Below, piece by piece: positions 33,752 to 64,000 of a stretch of DNA of 64,000 nt (its first letter is position 1; the number at the start of each line of letters is the position of its first letter). The notes beneath the pieces are model-generated. The model was not told the DNA's origin and made no database searches. It saw only the letters and a program-made list of their open reading frames with translations. The stretch comes from Hippopus hippopus. Taxonomy: Eukaryota > Mollusca > Bivalvia > Cardiida > Cardiidae. A program made the translations under genes and the position numbers. The DNA lies in NCBI GenBank assembly GCA_946811185.2, contig OX328097.1:34495627-34559626 (forward strand). Direction: 5' to 3'.

Positions 33752-33971
33752 TTAACCCTTTACTGCACAATGCTGACTTTTAACAACCCTGGGAAAGAGG
33801 CCTTTTAAAAACATTGTGGGACAGGGAGAAAATGCTGGTAACCAGCATTTTCTCCTATTCCCACAATGTTTTCTACTCTACTAAAGCAAATTTGAGCCAC
33901 ATTGAAATTGTCGTCTGCAAATGCTTTCAATTTGGACAAGGCTAAAATTTTGTTGTCTGGTAAAGAGTTAA
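33752..33971 (-). mobile_element. Family A MITE
   Basis: TTAACCCTTTACTGCAC to TCTGGTAAAGAGTTAA, core nearly perfect with one change per arm. Confidence 0.82.
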
Positions 33972-34239
33972 GATATAAAAACATACCATACTTTAACTAT
34001 ATAGCCATGTTGGCTAAAATATTTGCTGGTAACATGCAACAGCTACTTTTCTCACATTGATTTTCAATAAGTAAACCACAGCAGGGTTAGAAAAAGTCAG
34101 ATTTATACAAATAAAGTAATGGGTTAATTACACATTACAATAAAATAATGGGATGATATTTATGTCTGGGTATCCTGAGTGTCATAAATGCACTGTAGAC
34201 CAGCAGTAGTAGATTTTGTGATAAACCCATAATTATGGA

Positions 34240-34455
34240 TCTTTTTTCAAACAATCCAGTGTTTTACCAATCCTGAGCTAAAAGACTATTGAAAACATTG
34301 TGGGAAAAAGAGAAAATGCTTGTAATCAACATTTTTCTTTCTTCCTGTGTTTTCTACCCTTTCAAAGATGAATCCAATCATTGATTCAAACTTATCTTGT
34401 CGTCTGCAGTTGCTATGGAGTAGTCTAATTTTTTGTTATTTTGTAAAGAATTGAG
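34240..34455 (-). mobile_element. Family A MITE, decayed
   Basis: Ends largely lost; ACATTGTGGGAAAAAGAGAA and the outer landmark TTTTGTAAAGAATTG remain. Confidence 0.5.
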
Positions 34456-34706
34456 GAGCTCCATTGGTAAAGTCTTGATTGAAAAAAACATGCAGTCTCA
34501 GGGACTTGATTAGTACTATGTCATAATTTGAAAGACTAACATTCTAATTTGTCAAGACATTCTGTCTCAGCCAATCAGATGGCCTGTCTCAGAATTTAGA
34601 ATTAGAAACATTGAAAATGGATGATGAGCCATTGGCTTAAGTCATTGTTGTCCTACATGGTGATTTGTGAGTGAGGTATAGTGACCAATAAGAGTCATAG
34701 TTTTAG

Positions 34707-35149
34707 CCTTTACCACATGATCCCGACTTTTAACGACCCTGAGAAAGAAGCCTTTGAAACATTGTGGGAAAAGGAGAAAATGCTGGTAACCAGCATTTTC
34801 TCCTTTTCCCACAATACTTTCTACCCTTCCAACAACAAGTTTTAATCTTTCAGCCACATTTATTTTGTCATCTGCAAATACTTTCAATTTGGACTGGTCT
34901 AAAATTTTGTCGTTTGTAATGAGTTAAGCCTTTACCACAAGACAAAATTTTAGACTCATCCACGTTGAAGGAATTTACAGAGAGTTCAAATATGTTTAAA
35001 ATGATGGTATTTGGCCATGCATTGGTAGAAAACATTGTGGGAAAAGGAGAAAATGCTGGTTACCAGCATTTTGTCCTCTTCCTACTATGTTTTCAAAACC
35101 AATCTTTCTTGGAGTAGTTAAAACCTTGGGATTGTTTGGTAAAGGGTTC
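34707..35149. mobile_element. Two family A MITEs tail to tail
   Basis: A - direction copy (34707-34927) and a + direction copy (34924-35149) share the TTAA at 34924-34927. Both have recognisable cores; the second ends in TTTGGTAAAGGGTT. Confidence 0.78.
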
Positions 35150-35579
35150 AACATACTTATTTCACATGGATTGTGAAACAAGTTCTTACAATTTATATAA
35201 ATCACTCTCAATAATTGCTTCCTGGAAGGCGTAACCACTTCTTGTGGCCCTATGTTGGCAGTTTCAAAGTTTGAGCCTAGAAAGAACAAATATTTTTTTT
35301 TGATGAGTGAGCATGTCCATTCATGAAACAGCCCAAATTTGTAAAGACATGTTTAGAAATATTGTAATCTGTAATTTGTGTTTTTTCTTGTTGAAATCTG
35401 TTTTCCTCTTTCTTACAATGTTCTCTTTCTTCTTTCTTTAATAGTCTGTGATATTTGACTCGTAAGTAAATAAAGTTACTGCCAGAATGTTGGTGTTTTT
35501 TGTCTCTTAGTTCAATCAACAGCAACTGGCGTGTTGGGGAAGAGGGTTCCACTATGATAGGGTGATTGGCGGTGTTTGA
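35150..35579. other. Intergenic, featureless
   Basis: Nothing recognised between two MITEs. Confidence 0.4.
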
Positions 35580-35745
35580 CCCTTTAACATATTACCAGAT
35601 GGCCAAATTTCAGAACTTCAGAGATGACAAATTAGAAATGACTCAGATAATGAGACTTCTCTTGAATAGGGTAGAAAACATTGTGGGAAAAGAAAATGCT
35701 GGTTTCAGGGACATTAAAACACATGATTGTTTAGTTAAGGGTTAA
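35580..35745 (+). mobile_element. Family A MITE, core half deleted
   Basis: TTTAACATATTACCAGATGG to TTAAGGGTTAA; the right half of the palindrome is missing, so the foldback is lost. Confidence 0.6.
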
Positions 35746-36487
35746 ATCTTGAACCCTTGGTGTCATATTCACTGGGGGCTCTGGTTATGTGGTAGTGTCC
35801 TTTGGAAAGGCACTGGTGAGGCCCAGGTGACACCCAGAAAATATCTGATAAAGTGAGCTGTCGCTATGATGCGAATGAATAATGAAAATGTTATTGAACG
35901 GACAGAGACATGTTTGCACTAGAGCCTATGCACAAAGTTTAAACACTGCAGTATGACTTGAACTTTCAGCTTATTCACAGGTTCTTACACATAACTCATC
36001 TTTTCACAGCAATCACTACTGCCAAATATTTTTTAAATACCATCATGCATGTACGTTCGTAGATATATACACACATGTATATACCGGTACTACATAAAGA
36101 TAAATACAAACATAGATAAAGACAGGGTAAACAATATATGCCCCTCTCTATCATATCATGACTGGGGTATGAGCATTTTGCTTATGAAACTAAACATTTG
36201 TATTCTTAAGTACCGGTATATTGCCAAGCGATAAGCAAGGAAGATACAGGTATTCAACTTGTGTTAAACAGTTATTTCCCTTGACCAGTAAAGTATATCT
36301 TGATTGGGGTAAATCAATCAAGCCAACAGCAACAATGTTATTTTTTTGTTTTGACAATCAAGAATTTCTAAGATTTTTATAGATCTGCAACAATTTTCAG
36401 TTTGGTTACCAAGTGTGAATTATCAAAAGAATGTGGCAAATTGGAATTTGTTCATCCTGAGCAATTCACAACTTTTCTTTACTCTTC
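35746..36487. other. Intergenic, mostly featureless
   Basis: Contains a weak SINE-like stretch (about 35755-35890, with TGGTAGTGTCCTTTGGAAAG) that I cannot confirm. Otherwise AT-rich sequence with no gene or repeat I recognise. Confidence 0.3.
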
Positions 36488-36945
36488 AGACTATAAAATG
36501 TTGACTCCTACATAAGGAACACATTTGCAGATCTATGAAAAATGCGACTGAAATGATGGGTTTGTCTTTCCAAGGTTAAATACAATTTTGAATGAGACTT
36601 TGTGAGAAAAGGGGAAAACACTGATTGGATTCTTACTCAGGTTGTTAAAACATAGGTTGTTGGATAAAGGGTTAACATTCTATCCAAATAAACCTTGACT
36701 TTGACTTTTGCCTATAAACCCTTTACTAAGAGAAAACTTTTGGACTAGTCCAAATTGTCTAAATTGAAGCATGTGCAGATGACAAATCAAGGCTGGCATA
36801 ATAAATGAATTTGTCTTTGAAGGGGTACAAAACATTGTAGGAAAAGGTAAAAATGCTGGTTACCAGTATTTTCTCTTATTCCCAAAATGTTTTCGAAAAC
36901 TTCTTTTCAGAGTCTTTAAACTCGGGATTGTGTGGAAAGGGTTAG
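36488..36945 (+). mobile_element. Two decayed family A copies
   Basis: 36488-36675 lacks the core; 36716-36945 keeps AACATTGTAGGAAAAGG and CTGGTTACCAG, with ends CCCTTTACTAAG and GTGTGGAAAGGG. Confidence 0.58.
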
Positions 36946-37241
36946 ACAGAAAATACCTTGGGTGCTATGAGGAGGATTACAATACACAACTAATACAAAT
37001 AATTATTTTTCCTGATTCTTTTGATTTAATACAAATAATCTTTTTTTTTCTTACATTATCATATCACAAGCTGCATTATTTTTCAAACATAATTGAGCTC
37101 AGTCTATTTTTCAGTAAATTGCTTGGTGTAAAATTGTTCCATGATAAAACTCCCTGTCACTGAGAAACAGTCTGTGGTAAATGCTCATGGCTCTTTTGGA
37201 ATGTACATTGATTAGCCTATGAGATAAATATATTTCTGAGT

Positions 37242-37470
37242 TTAACCCATTACCACACAATCCCTACTTTTGACGCCCCTGAGAAAGAAGCCTTTGGAAA
37301 ACATTGTGGGAAAAGGAGAAAATGCTGGTAACCAGCATTTTCTCCTTTTCCCACAGTGTTTTCTACTCTTCCCAAACCAAATTTTAATTTTTCAGTCACC
37401 TTTATTTTGTCGTCTGCAAATGCTTTCAATTTGGAACAGTCTAAAATTTTCTCGTGTGGTAAAGAGTTAA
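37242..37470 (-). mobile_element. Family A MITE, intact
   Basis: TTAACCCATTACCACAC to GTGTGGTAAAGAGTTAA, full core with one change (CCCACAGTG). Confidence 0.87.
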
Positions 37471-37770
37471 GTGAGCTGTAATCTCTGCCATACAGAAAGT
37501 TAAATTTATACACTTTGCAAGGAAAGAGCTACTAGGTGAAAAAAAAAAATTCAAATATGGTGGGCTTGAGTAACGTTCAGCATTCTCCAGGTTATGCCCT
37601 CCTCCCCTATCCCATCATGACATGGTACCATATACCTCTGTATTTAAACAGAAATTTTGTCGCCAGGTATCTTGTACTCTGGGGTAGAGTCAAAAGATAT
37701 TTTGTAATGAGATCATGCAGTGAGATCAGTACGATGTAGAGGACTGTTAAACCTATATCATTCTGATTAA

Positions 37771-38377
37771 CTAGAGGCGCTTGAGCGCCTGTATCGCCCC
37801 ACAGGCCTGATATTTCTATAATGGCGAAAGGAAGTTTTTAACAATTATCATTCAATCCTGCATTTTAGCTCACTGAAGAAACAATTTGGTAGACAACCAC
37901 CATAGGAACTTACCTGCAAAACAACAATGAAATCCAATGAATAGTTTTAGAGAAGAAATTTTTCAAAGATTTTACTTTATACCATAAAAGGAAAATGAGT
38001 CTCCCATAAAAGCCATGTTTTTTGACAGATCATTTTTTTTTTAAAGGAATTCTGTAAACCTGTATCTAAGGAACATTCCTGCAAAATAATAATGCTATCC
38101 AAATAGCGGTTTGGGAGAAGATTTTTAAAGGTTTTTTACTTTGGTTGCCATGGCAACCAGAATTCTTCATGGAACACAATTATTTGAAGGAATTTGAAAG
38201 AGGACCACCAAAGGAACATTCCTGTGAAATTTGGTAAAAATCCAGTCAATAGTTTCTGAGGAGAAGTTTTTTAAACAAAAAGTTTACGGACGCACGCACG
38301 GACGAACGAACGGACGGACGCACGACGGACACAACGCCATGACAATAGCTCGCTGGCCTTCGGCCAGTGGAGCTAAA
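37771..38377 (+). mobile_element. Hairpin-ended element, 0.6 kb, copy 1
   Basis: The 5' end has hairpin GGCGCTTGAGCGCC then CTGTATCGCCCCACAGG. The 3' end has an ACGGACGG microsatellite-like run, then GCTGGCCTTCGGCCAGTGGAGC and CTAAAA. A perfect X-box palindrome is at 38144-38157. Nearly identical to 51826-52436. No coding potential. Confidence 0.85.
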
Positions 38378-38629
38378 AAAGGGATCCTTTACCTTTTTTA
38401 GTACTGTTGATTTCTATTCAGCAAGATCAAGGTTGAAAACATCTTTAAACAGTACCTCATTAGATCATCATAACAGAGCCTTTGAAAACATAGCAGTAGA
38501 AGATGCAATTTCTTGTGACCAGTAACAGAAACTGGTTCTAATCCCCACATTTTGTTCCATATTCAATGTGGATTTTTCTTTCCTCTAACTCATGCTTACT
38601 TACAGCACTTGTACATTTGTTTTTTAGTT

Positions 38630-38870
38630 TTCTACAACCTCCTTCCACAAGGTAGTTAAAAGTCAGGATTGTGTGATAAAGGGTTGACCCTATACCAAAC
38701 AATCCCAAGTTTAAACCAACCTGTGAGACCAAGCTTTTGAAAATATGGGAAAAGGATGTTTTTAAACCTTATCAGAGATTTTAAGCTCATTCATATTTAT
38801 TTTTTATTTATTGTCTTACTTTGAATCTAGTAGAGTCTAACAGTTGTTGTTTGGGAAAGGATAAACTGAC
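38630..38870. mobile_element. Family A fragments, decayed
   Basis: A right end (TAGTTAAAAGTCAGGATTGT, then GTGATAAAGGGTTGA) followed by a - direction left part (CCTATACCAAACAATCCCAA). Intergenic. Confidence 0.45.
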
Positions 38871-39104
38871 TCTCGCCACAAACTGCACTGACTCAATACC
38901 TCCAGGAATAAATTTATCATAAATGACTTTGAAAACATCCTTGTAAAATAAGGATAGTCCATACAAGCTAAAATTAAAATACATACAAGGTAAAACATAG
39001 TGGCAGATGTAGAAATTTCCAATTACAACCAATTTCTCCTCCTACCAGATGGCATAATTTTTGCCTTTTCCATAGACAACACGGACGATAATTGAAATAT
39101 TTGC

Positions 39105-39333
39105 TTAACCCATTACCACACAATCCCTACTTTTGACGACCCTGAGAAAGAAGCCTTTAGAAAACATTGTGGGAAAAGGAGAAAATGCTGGTAACCAGCA
39201 TTTTCTCCTTTTCCCACAATGTTTTCTACCCTCCACAAAACAAATTTCAAATTTTCAGTCACTTTTATTTTGTCGTCTGCAAATGCTTTCGATTTGGACA
39301 AACCTAAAAATTTGTCGTTTGGTAATGAGTTAA
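39105..39333 (-). mobile_element. Family A MITE, intact
   Basis: TTAACCCATTACCACAC to TTTGGTAATGAGTTAA with a perfect core. Closely similar to the copy at 37242. A left-truncated + copy follows at 39334-39478. Confidence 0.88.
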
Positions 39334-39478
39334 CTGATGGGGTTTGCCTTTGACAAAGTAGAAAACATGAGAAAAGGAGAAATTGATGATTACTGCATTT
39401 TCTTCTTTTCCCACAATGTTTTCAACAGCCATCTTCCTACGGATCAGTAATCATGGGATTGATTGGTAAAGAGTCAAT
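39334..39478 (+). mobile_element. Family A MITE, left-truncated
   Basis: Begins GGGGTTTGCCTTTGACAAAG after the shared TTAA and ends TTGGTAAAGAGTCAA. Core damaged (GATGATTACTGC). Confidence 0.58.
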
Positions 39479-39479
39479 G

Positions 39480-40798
39480 CATGAACACAACTTTGTCATT
39501 TTATCACCTTGCTACTATTACCAAACTTAGTAACAAGGAAACATTTCATGGACAGACAATATGAAGAAACTATAAAATTTGACACTCAGGGCAAATGGCT
39601 TGTCTCCTCTTTAAACCAACATTAGCTGCCAAGAGTAAATGCAGCGGGTGTTGAAATGCATTTAAATTTACGTAATACCATTTAAAAGTATGTAAATTAT
39701 TATGAAGATGAGAGTCTGTTATTGTACTGTTGGTCTAAGTGTTAGTCACTGGCAGAGAAATTAATTTCAGAACTAGGTTAAAACCTGCCAGGTCACTCTT
39801 AATTTACTTTTGGCCTGATTTTCAAATTCATTTTTCTCCCTGTGAATAACAATTGGACCAAACACATATAACAGATTGTCTTCTTCACAGTATTTTCCGT
39901 ACTGTTAAATGGTACAATTTAATAGAAATGTTTTAATACCTGCATTGTCTTTTTGGCTGTTATTGGGCCTTTAAATAACATTTTTTGTCATGTTTGTCAC
40001 TTGGTGGGTAAGAATTATAGTATGGCAATATAATTTCAAAAGCTTTCCCAATGCGTAGAATATTTACTCTCAGCTCTCTACTAGTCAGCAAAATTTTAGA
40101 CTTTTCCATACTGAAAGCATTTGCAGACAACACTTGTTCGATACAGGCTAACCAGCCATTTCTGACACAGTTGTTTGAAGAGGTGTAGACTAAGATCAGT
40201 CAGTGCATACTATCAATCTGATCTTGCTCTTCGTCCTCCGTGTCTCTCACTGGTTTTAGTCATATAATTACAAAGATATGCCAATACAAATGGCAAATTT
40301 CATTTTTGTGGAAGTTAACAATTTCAATTTGACAGGATAGGGAACCAGACAGGTTTAGCTGTACCAGCATAAAGGTTGAGCATTTACCACAGACCACAAT
40401 TCTTCCATCCATTTCAGGATATCATTCTATCATGTGAATAAAAACACAGACAATGAAAAATACCACCCGTTCAAGTAGGTTCAGTTGACCAGCCCCTGTG
40501 CCAACTTGAGACATGTCACAGTTCGAAACAACACTACAGCTCTACCATCTTGTGTGGAATAGTCACTCGAAACACTAAAGTGTCTACTTTCTAGTCACCT
40601 GCAACCACAAGTCCATCACAATTTCAAGTCAAAACCCTGCCAGCACTTGTATTGTTATCAAAATATAAATATCTATGTATTATATATATATTCACTGACA
40701 TTACTTTGGCCAGCACATTCAGCTCAGGTGGGTTCCAGGTTTGATCACGCAGCTGATCACCGAATTAACCACTGTTCAAACACAGAACTGTTTCTGTA
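39480..40798 (-). other. PPP4R3: Probable 3' UTR of PPP4R3
   Basis: No gene seen. On the - strand the first poly(A)-like hexamers after the stop are ATTAAA at 39932-39937 and 39918-39923; no AATAAA occurs closer to the stop. A family A fragment (40070-40132) and a decayed family B copy (about 40130-40260) lie inside. Confidence 0.35.
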
Positions 40799-62516
<21,718 letters not shown>

Positions 62517-62592
62517 CTGAAACAAAGATAATTTAATTTAATAATTTCTAATACTAAATTCATCAAATTGAGGGTTAATTCCAACATTAAAA

Positions 62593-62765
62593 GGGGTCCT
62601 GTGTGGCTCAGTGGTAAAGTGTAGGACTCGTAACCTGGAGGCCATGGGTTCGAGCCTCAATGGCTCCACTGGGTTTTTTCACAGGAGTGTCCTTGGGCAA
62701 GACACTTCAAAGCCCCAGCTTTGTATTGGTGAAACCCGGGAAAACATGTATGAATTCCAAATTCT
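62593..62765 (+). mobile_element. tRNA-headed SINE, third type
   Basis: Head TGTGGCTCAGTGGTAAAG and ATGGGTTCGAGCCTC, then TCCTTGGGCAAGACACTTC, a motif common to several animal SINE bodies. It directly precedes a hairpin-ended element starting near 62771. Confidence 0.6.
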
Positions 62766-62770
62766 TAATT

Positions 62771-63865
62771 ACAAAAGGCCCTGTATATCATGGCCCTGTA
62801 TAGCTCCACTGGCTAATAAACTTGTACAAAGCATACATATCGAACATTACAATCCTAGGCTAAATGGTTTTGAACACAAAGACTCTAAAGTTTTCCCTAG
62901 AAAACCCCATGTGAAAGTTGTGACACCAGTGCAAGACCATATTTGACCATAGGGCAATAATTACCTGAATCCTAGTAGAGGTCTACAAGATAAAGCCACA
63001 ACCAAATGATACTGGTCTAAGCCCTATGATTATAAACAAGAAGATTTTCAAAGTTTTCACTATATAAGCCTATGTAATACTTGAGACTCCAGGGGGAGGG
63101 CCAAATTTGACCCCAGGGCTATAATTGGAATTATATTAGTAGAGACAAACTAGATAAAGCTTAACGCAAAATTTGGTAGCCCTAGGCCTTACAGAAGGAA
63201 AGAGAAGAATATAAGCCTTTGTAAAACTTGTGACCTCTGTGACAGGGCCAAATTTGACCCCAGGGCTATAATTTGAACAAAATTGGTAGAGGCCAACTAG
63301 GAAAAGCTACATGCCAAATTTGGTAGCCGAAGGCAGAATGGATAGGTAAGAGAAGATTTTTAAAATTTTCCATATATAAGCCCATCTGAAACTTGTAAAC
63401 TCCCTCCTCCCCCGGGACAGGGCCAATTTATACCCTACAGCTTTAATTTGAAGAAACTTGGTAGCGGTCCATCAGATGAAGCTTCAGGCCAAATTTGATA
63501 GCCCTTTGCCATATGGTTAGGAATGAGAAGATTTTATAATTTTTCCTTACATAAGCCAAAGTAAAACTTGTGACCCCCAGGATGGGGCCAATGTTGACCC
63601 CAGGGCTATAATTTGAAGGAAGTTGGTAGAGGTCCATTAGATGAAGCTACATGCAGAATTTGGTAGCCCAAGGCCTAATGGTTTTGGACAAGAAAATTTT
63701 AAAATTTTCCAATTTTATAAGTTTTGTTGCCATGGCAACCATAGTTTTAACAGGACTCAGATTCATTAAAAAAATTCAGAAAAGGATCATGACAAGACAA
63801 TTTCTGTGAAGTTTGGTCAAATTTGGATGTGAAGTTTCAGAGAAGTAGATTTTTGAACTAGAAGT
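62771..63865 (+). mobile_element. Hairpin-type element with 170-bp array, 3' end missing
   Basis: Starts AAAAGGCCCTGTATATCATG, GCCCTGTATAGCTCCACTGG. It holds about five diverged units of the same 170-bp repeat as 58882-60515 and an X-box at 63726-63739. The expected 3' hairpin is absent; the sequence changes near 63862 just before a tiny MITE. Confidence 0.65.
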
Positions 63866-63877
63866 TAGGGACTACGG

Positions 63878-63976
63878 CCCTTAACTCTCATATTAAAAGA
63901 TGGAAGCTGCCGAGATTGGCCAAATAGCCTTTACGAAAACGTCGATATTACACGATATTAACAGATGAGTTAGGGG
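63878..63976 (-). mobile_element. Tiny MITE, CCCCTAACTC family, copy 3
   Basis: About 99 bp, inverted relative to the copies near 4.5 kb. It ends at GAGTTAGGGG and lies where the hairpin-ended element at 62771 loses its 3' end. Confidence 0.55.
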
Positions 63977-64000
63977 TCAGACGCACAACAAACACAGGGC

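Noticed and set aside
10518..39333. Many short open frames encoding similar peptides with GKGENAGYQHFLLFPQ
   Set aside because: They fall exactly on family A MITE copies and read the central palindrome; the similarity is repeat DNA, not a protein family.

Overview
The window is eukaryotic: AT-rich, intron-rich DNA, packed with short transposons. The two genes are conserved animal genes. Long exon-poor introns, tRNA-headed SINEs, hairpin-ended elements with internal tandem arrays and TTAA foldback elements together look like a bivalve or other mollusc. That assignment is inference (about 0.6); nothing in the sequence names a species.

Two protein-coding genes face each other tail to tail. On the + strand, 1893-31480 encodes a CCDC170-like coiled-coil protein in 12 coding exons, plus one possible 84-nt cassette exon. 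On the - strand, 62516-40799 carries the last nine coding exons (468 residues and the stop) of protein phosphatase 4 regulatory subunit 3 (PPP4R3/SMEK). Its first third lies beyond the right edge. About 9.3 kb of non-coding DNA separates the two stop codons. I built both gene models by joining GT/AG splice sites with matching phase and following family similarity.

Most other sequence is repeats. (1) A foldback MITE family, here family A (about 225-230 bp, CYCTTTACCA ends, flanked by TTAA, long central palindrome around GGTTACC), has roughly 50-60 intact or broken copies from 6 to 57.6 kb, on both strands and often head to tail. (2) Family B is a second TTAA-type family with a GATCAAGATCAGACTGCA inner palindrome. 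(3) Family E is a foldback of about 260-330 bp ending in TGAGCCATGCTC. (4) Hairpin-ended elements carry a 5' hairpin (AGGGCCATGATGGCCCT or GGCGCTTGAGCGCC) and a 3' hairpin before AGCTAAAA, several with internal 145- or 170-bp tandem arrays. (5) A full-length mariner lies at 3007-4332, one frameshift from an open transposase. (6) A decayed transposase-like gene lies at 44.9-47.4 kb, surrounded by copies of GTAGTGTCCGTAAC and interrupted by one of the hairpin elements. (7) tRNA-headed SINEs, a pogo-like element, a CAGGG-ended element and a 22-copy 41-bp minisatellite make up the rest.

The two host genes show no functional link beyond being neighbours. The most interesting material is in the mobile fraction: MITE arrays sharing TTAA sites, the transposon with the repeated 14-bp motif, and hairpin elements that spread perfect RFX-type X-box palindromes.
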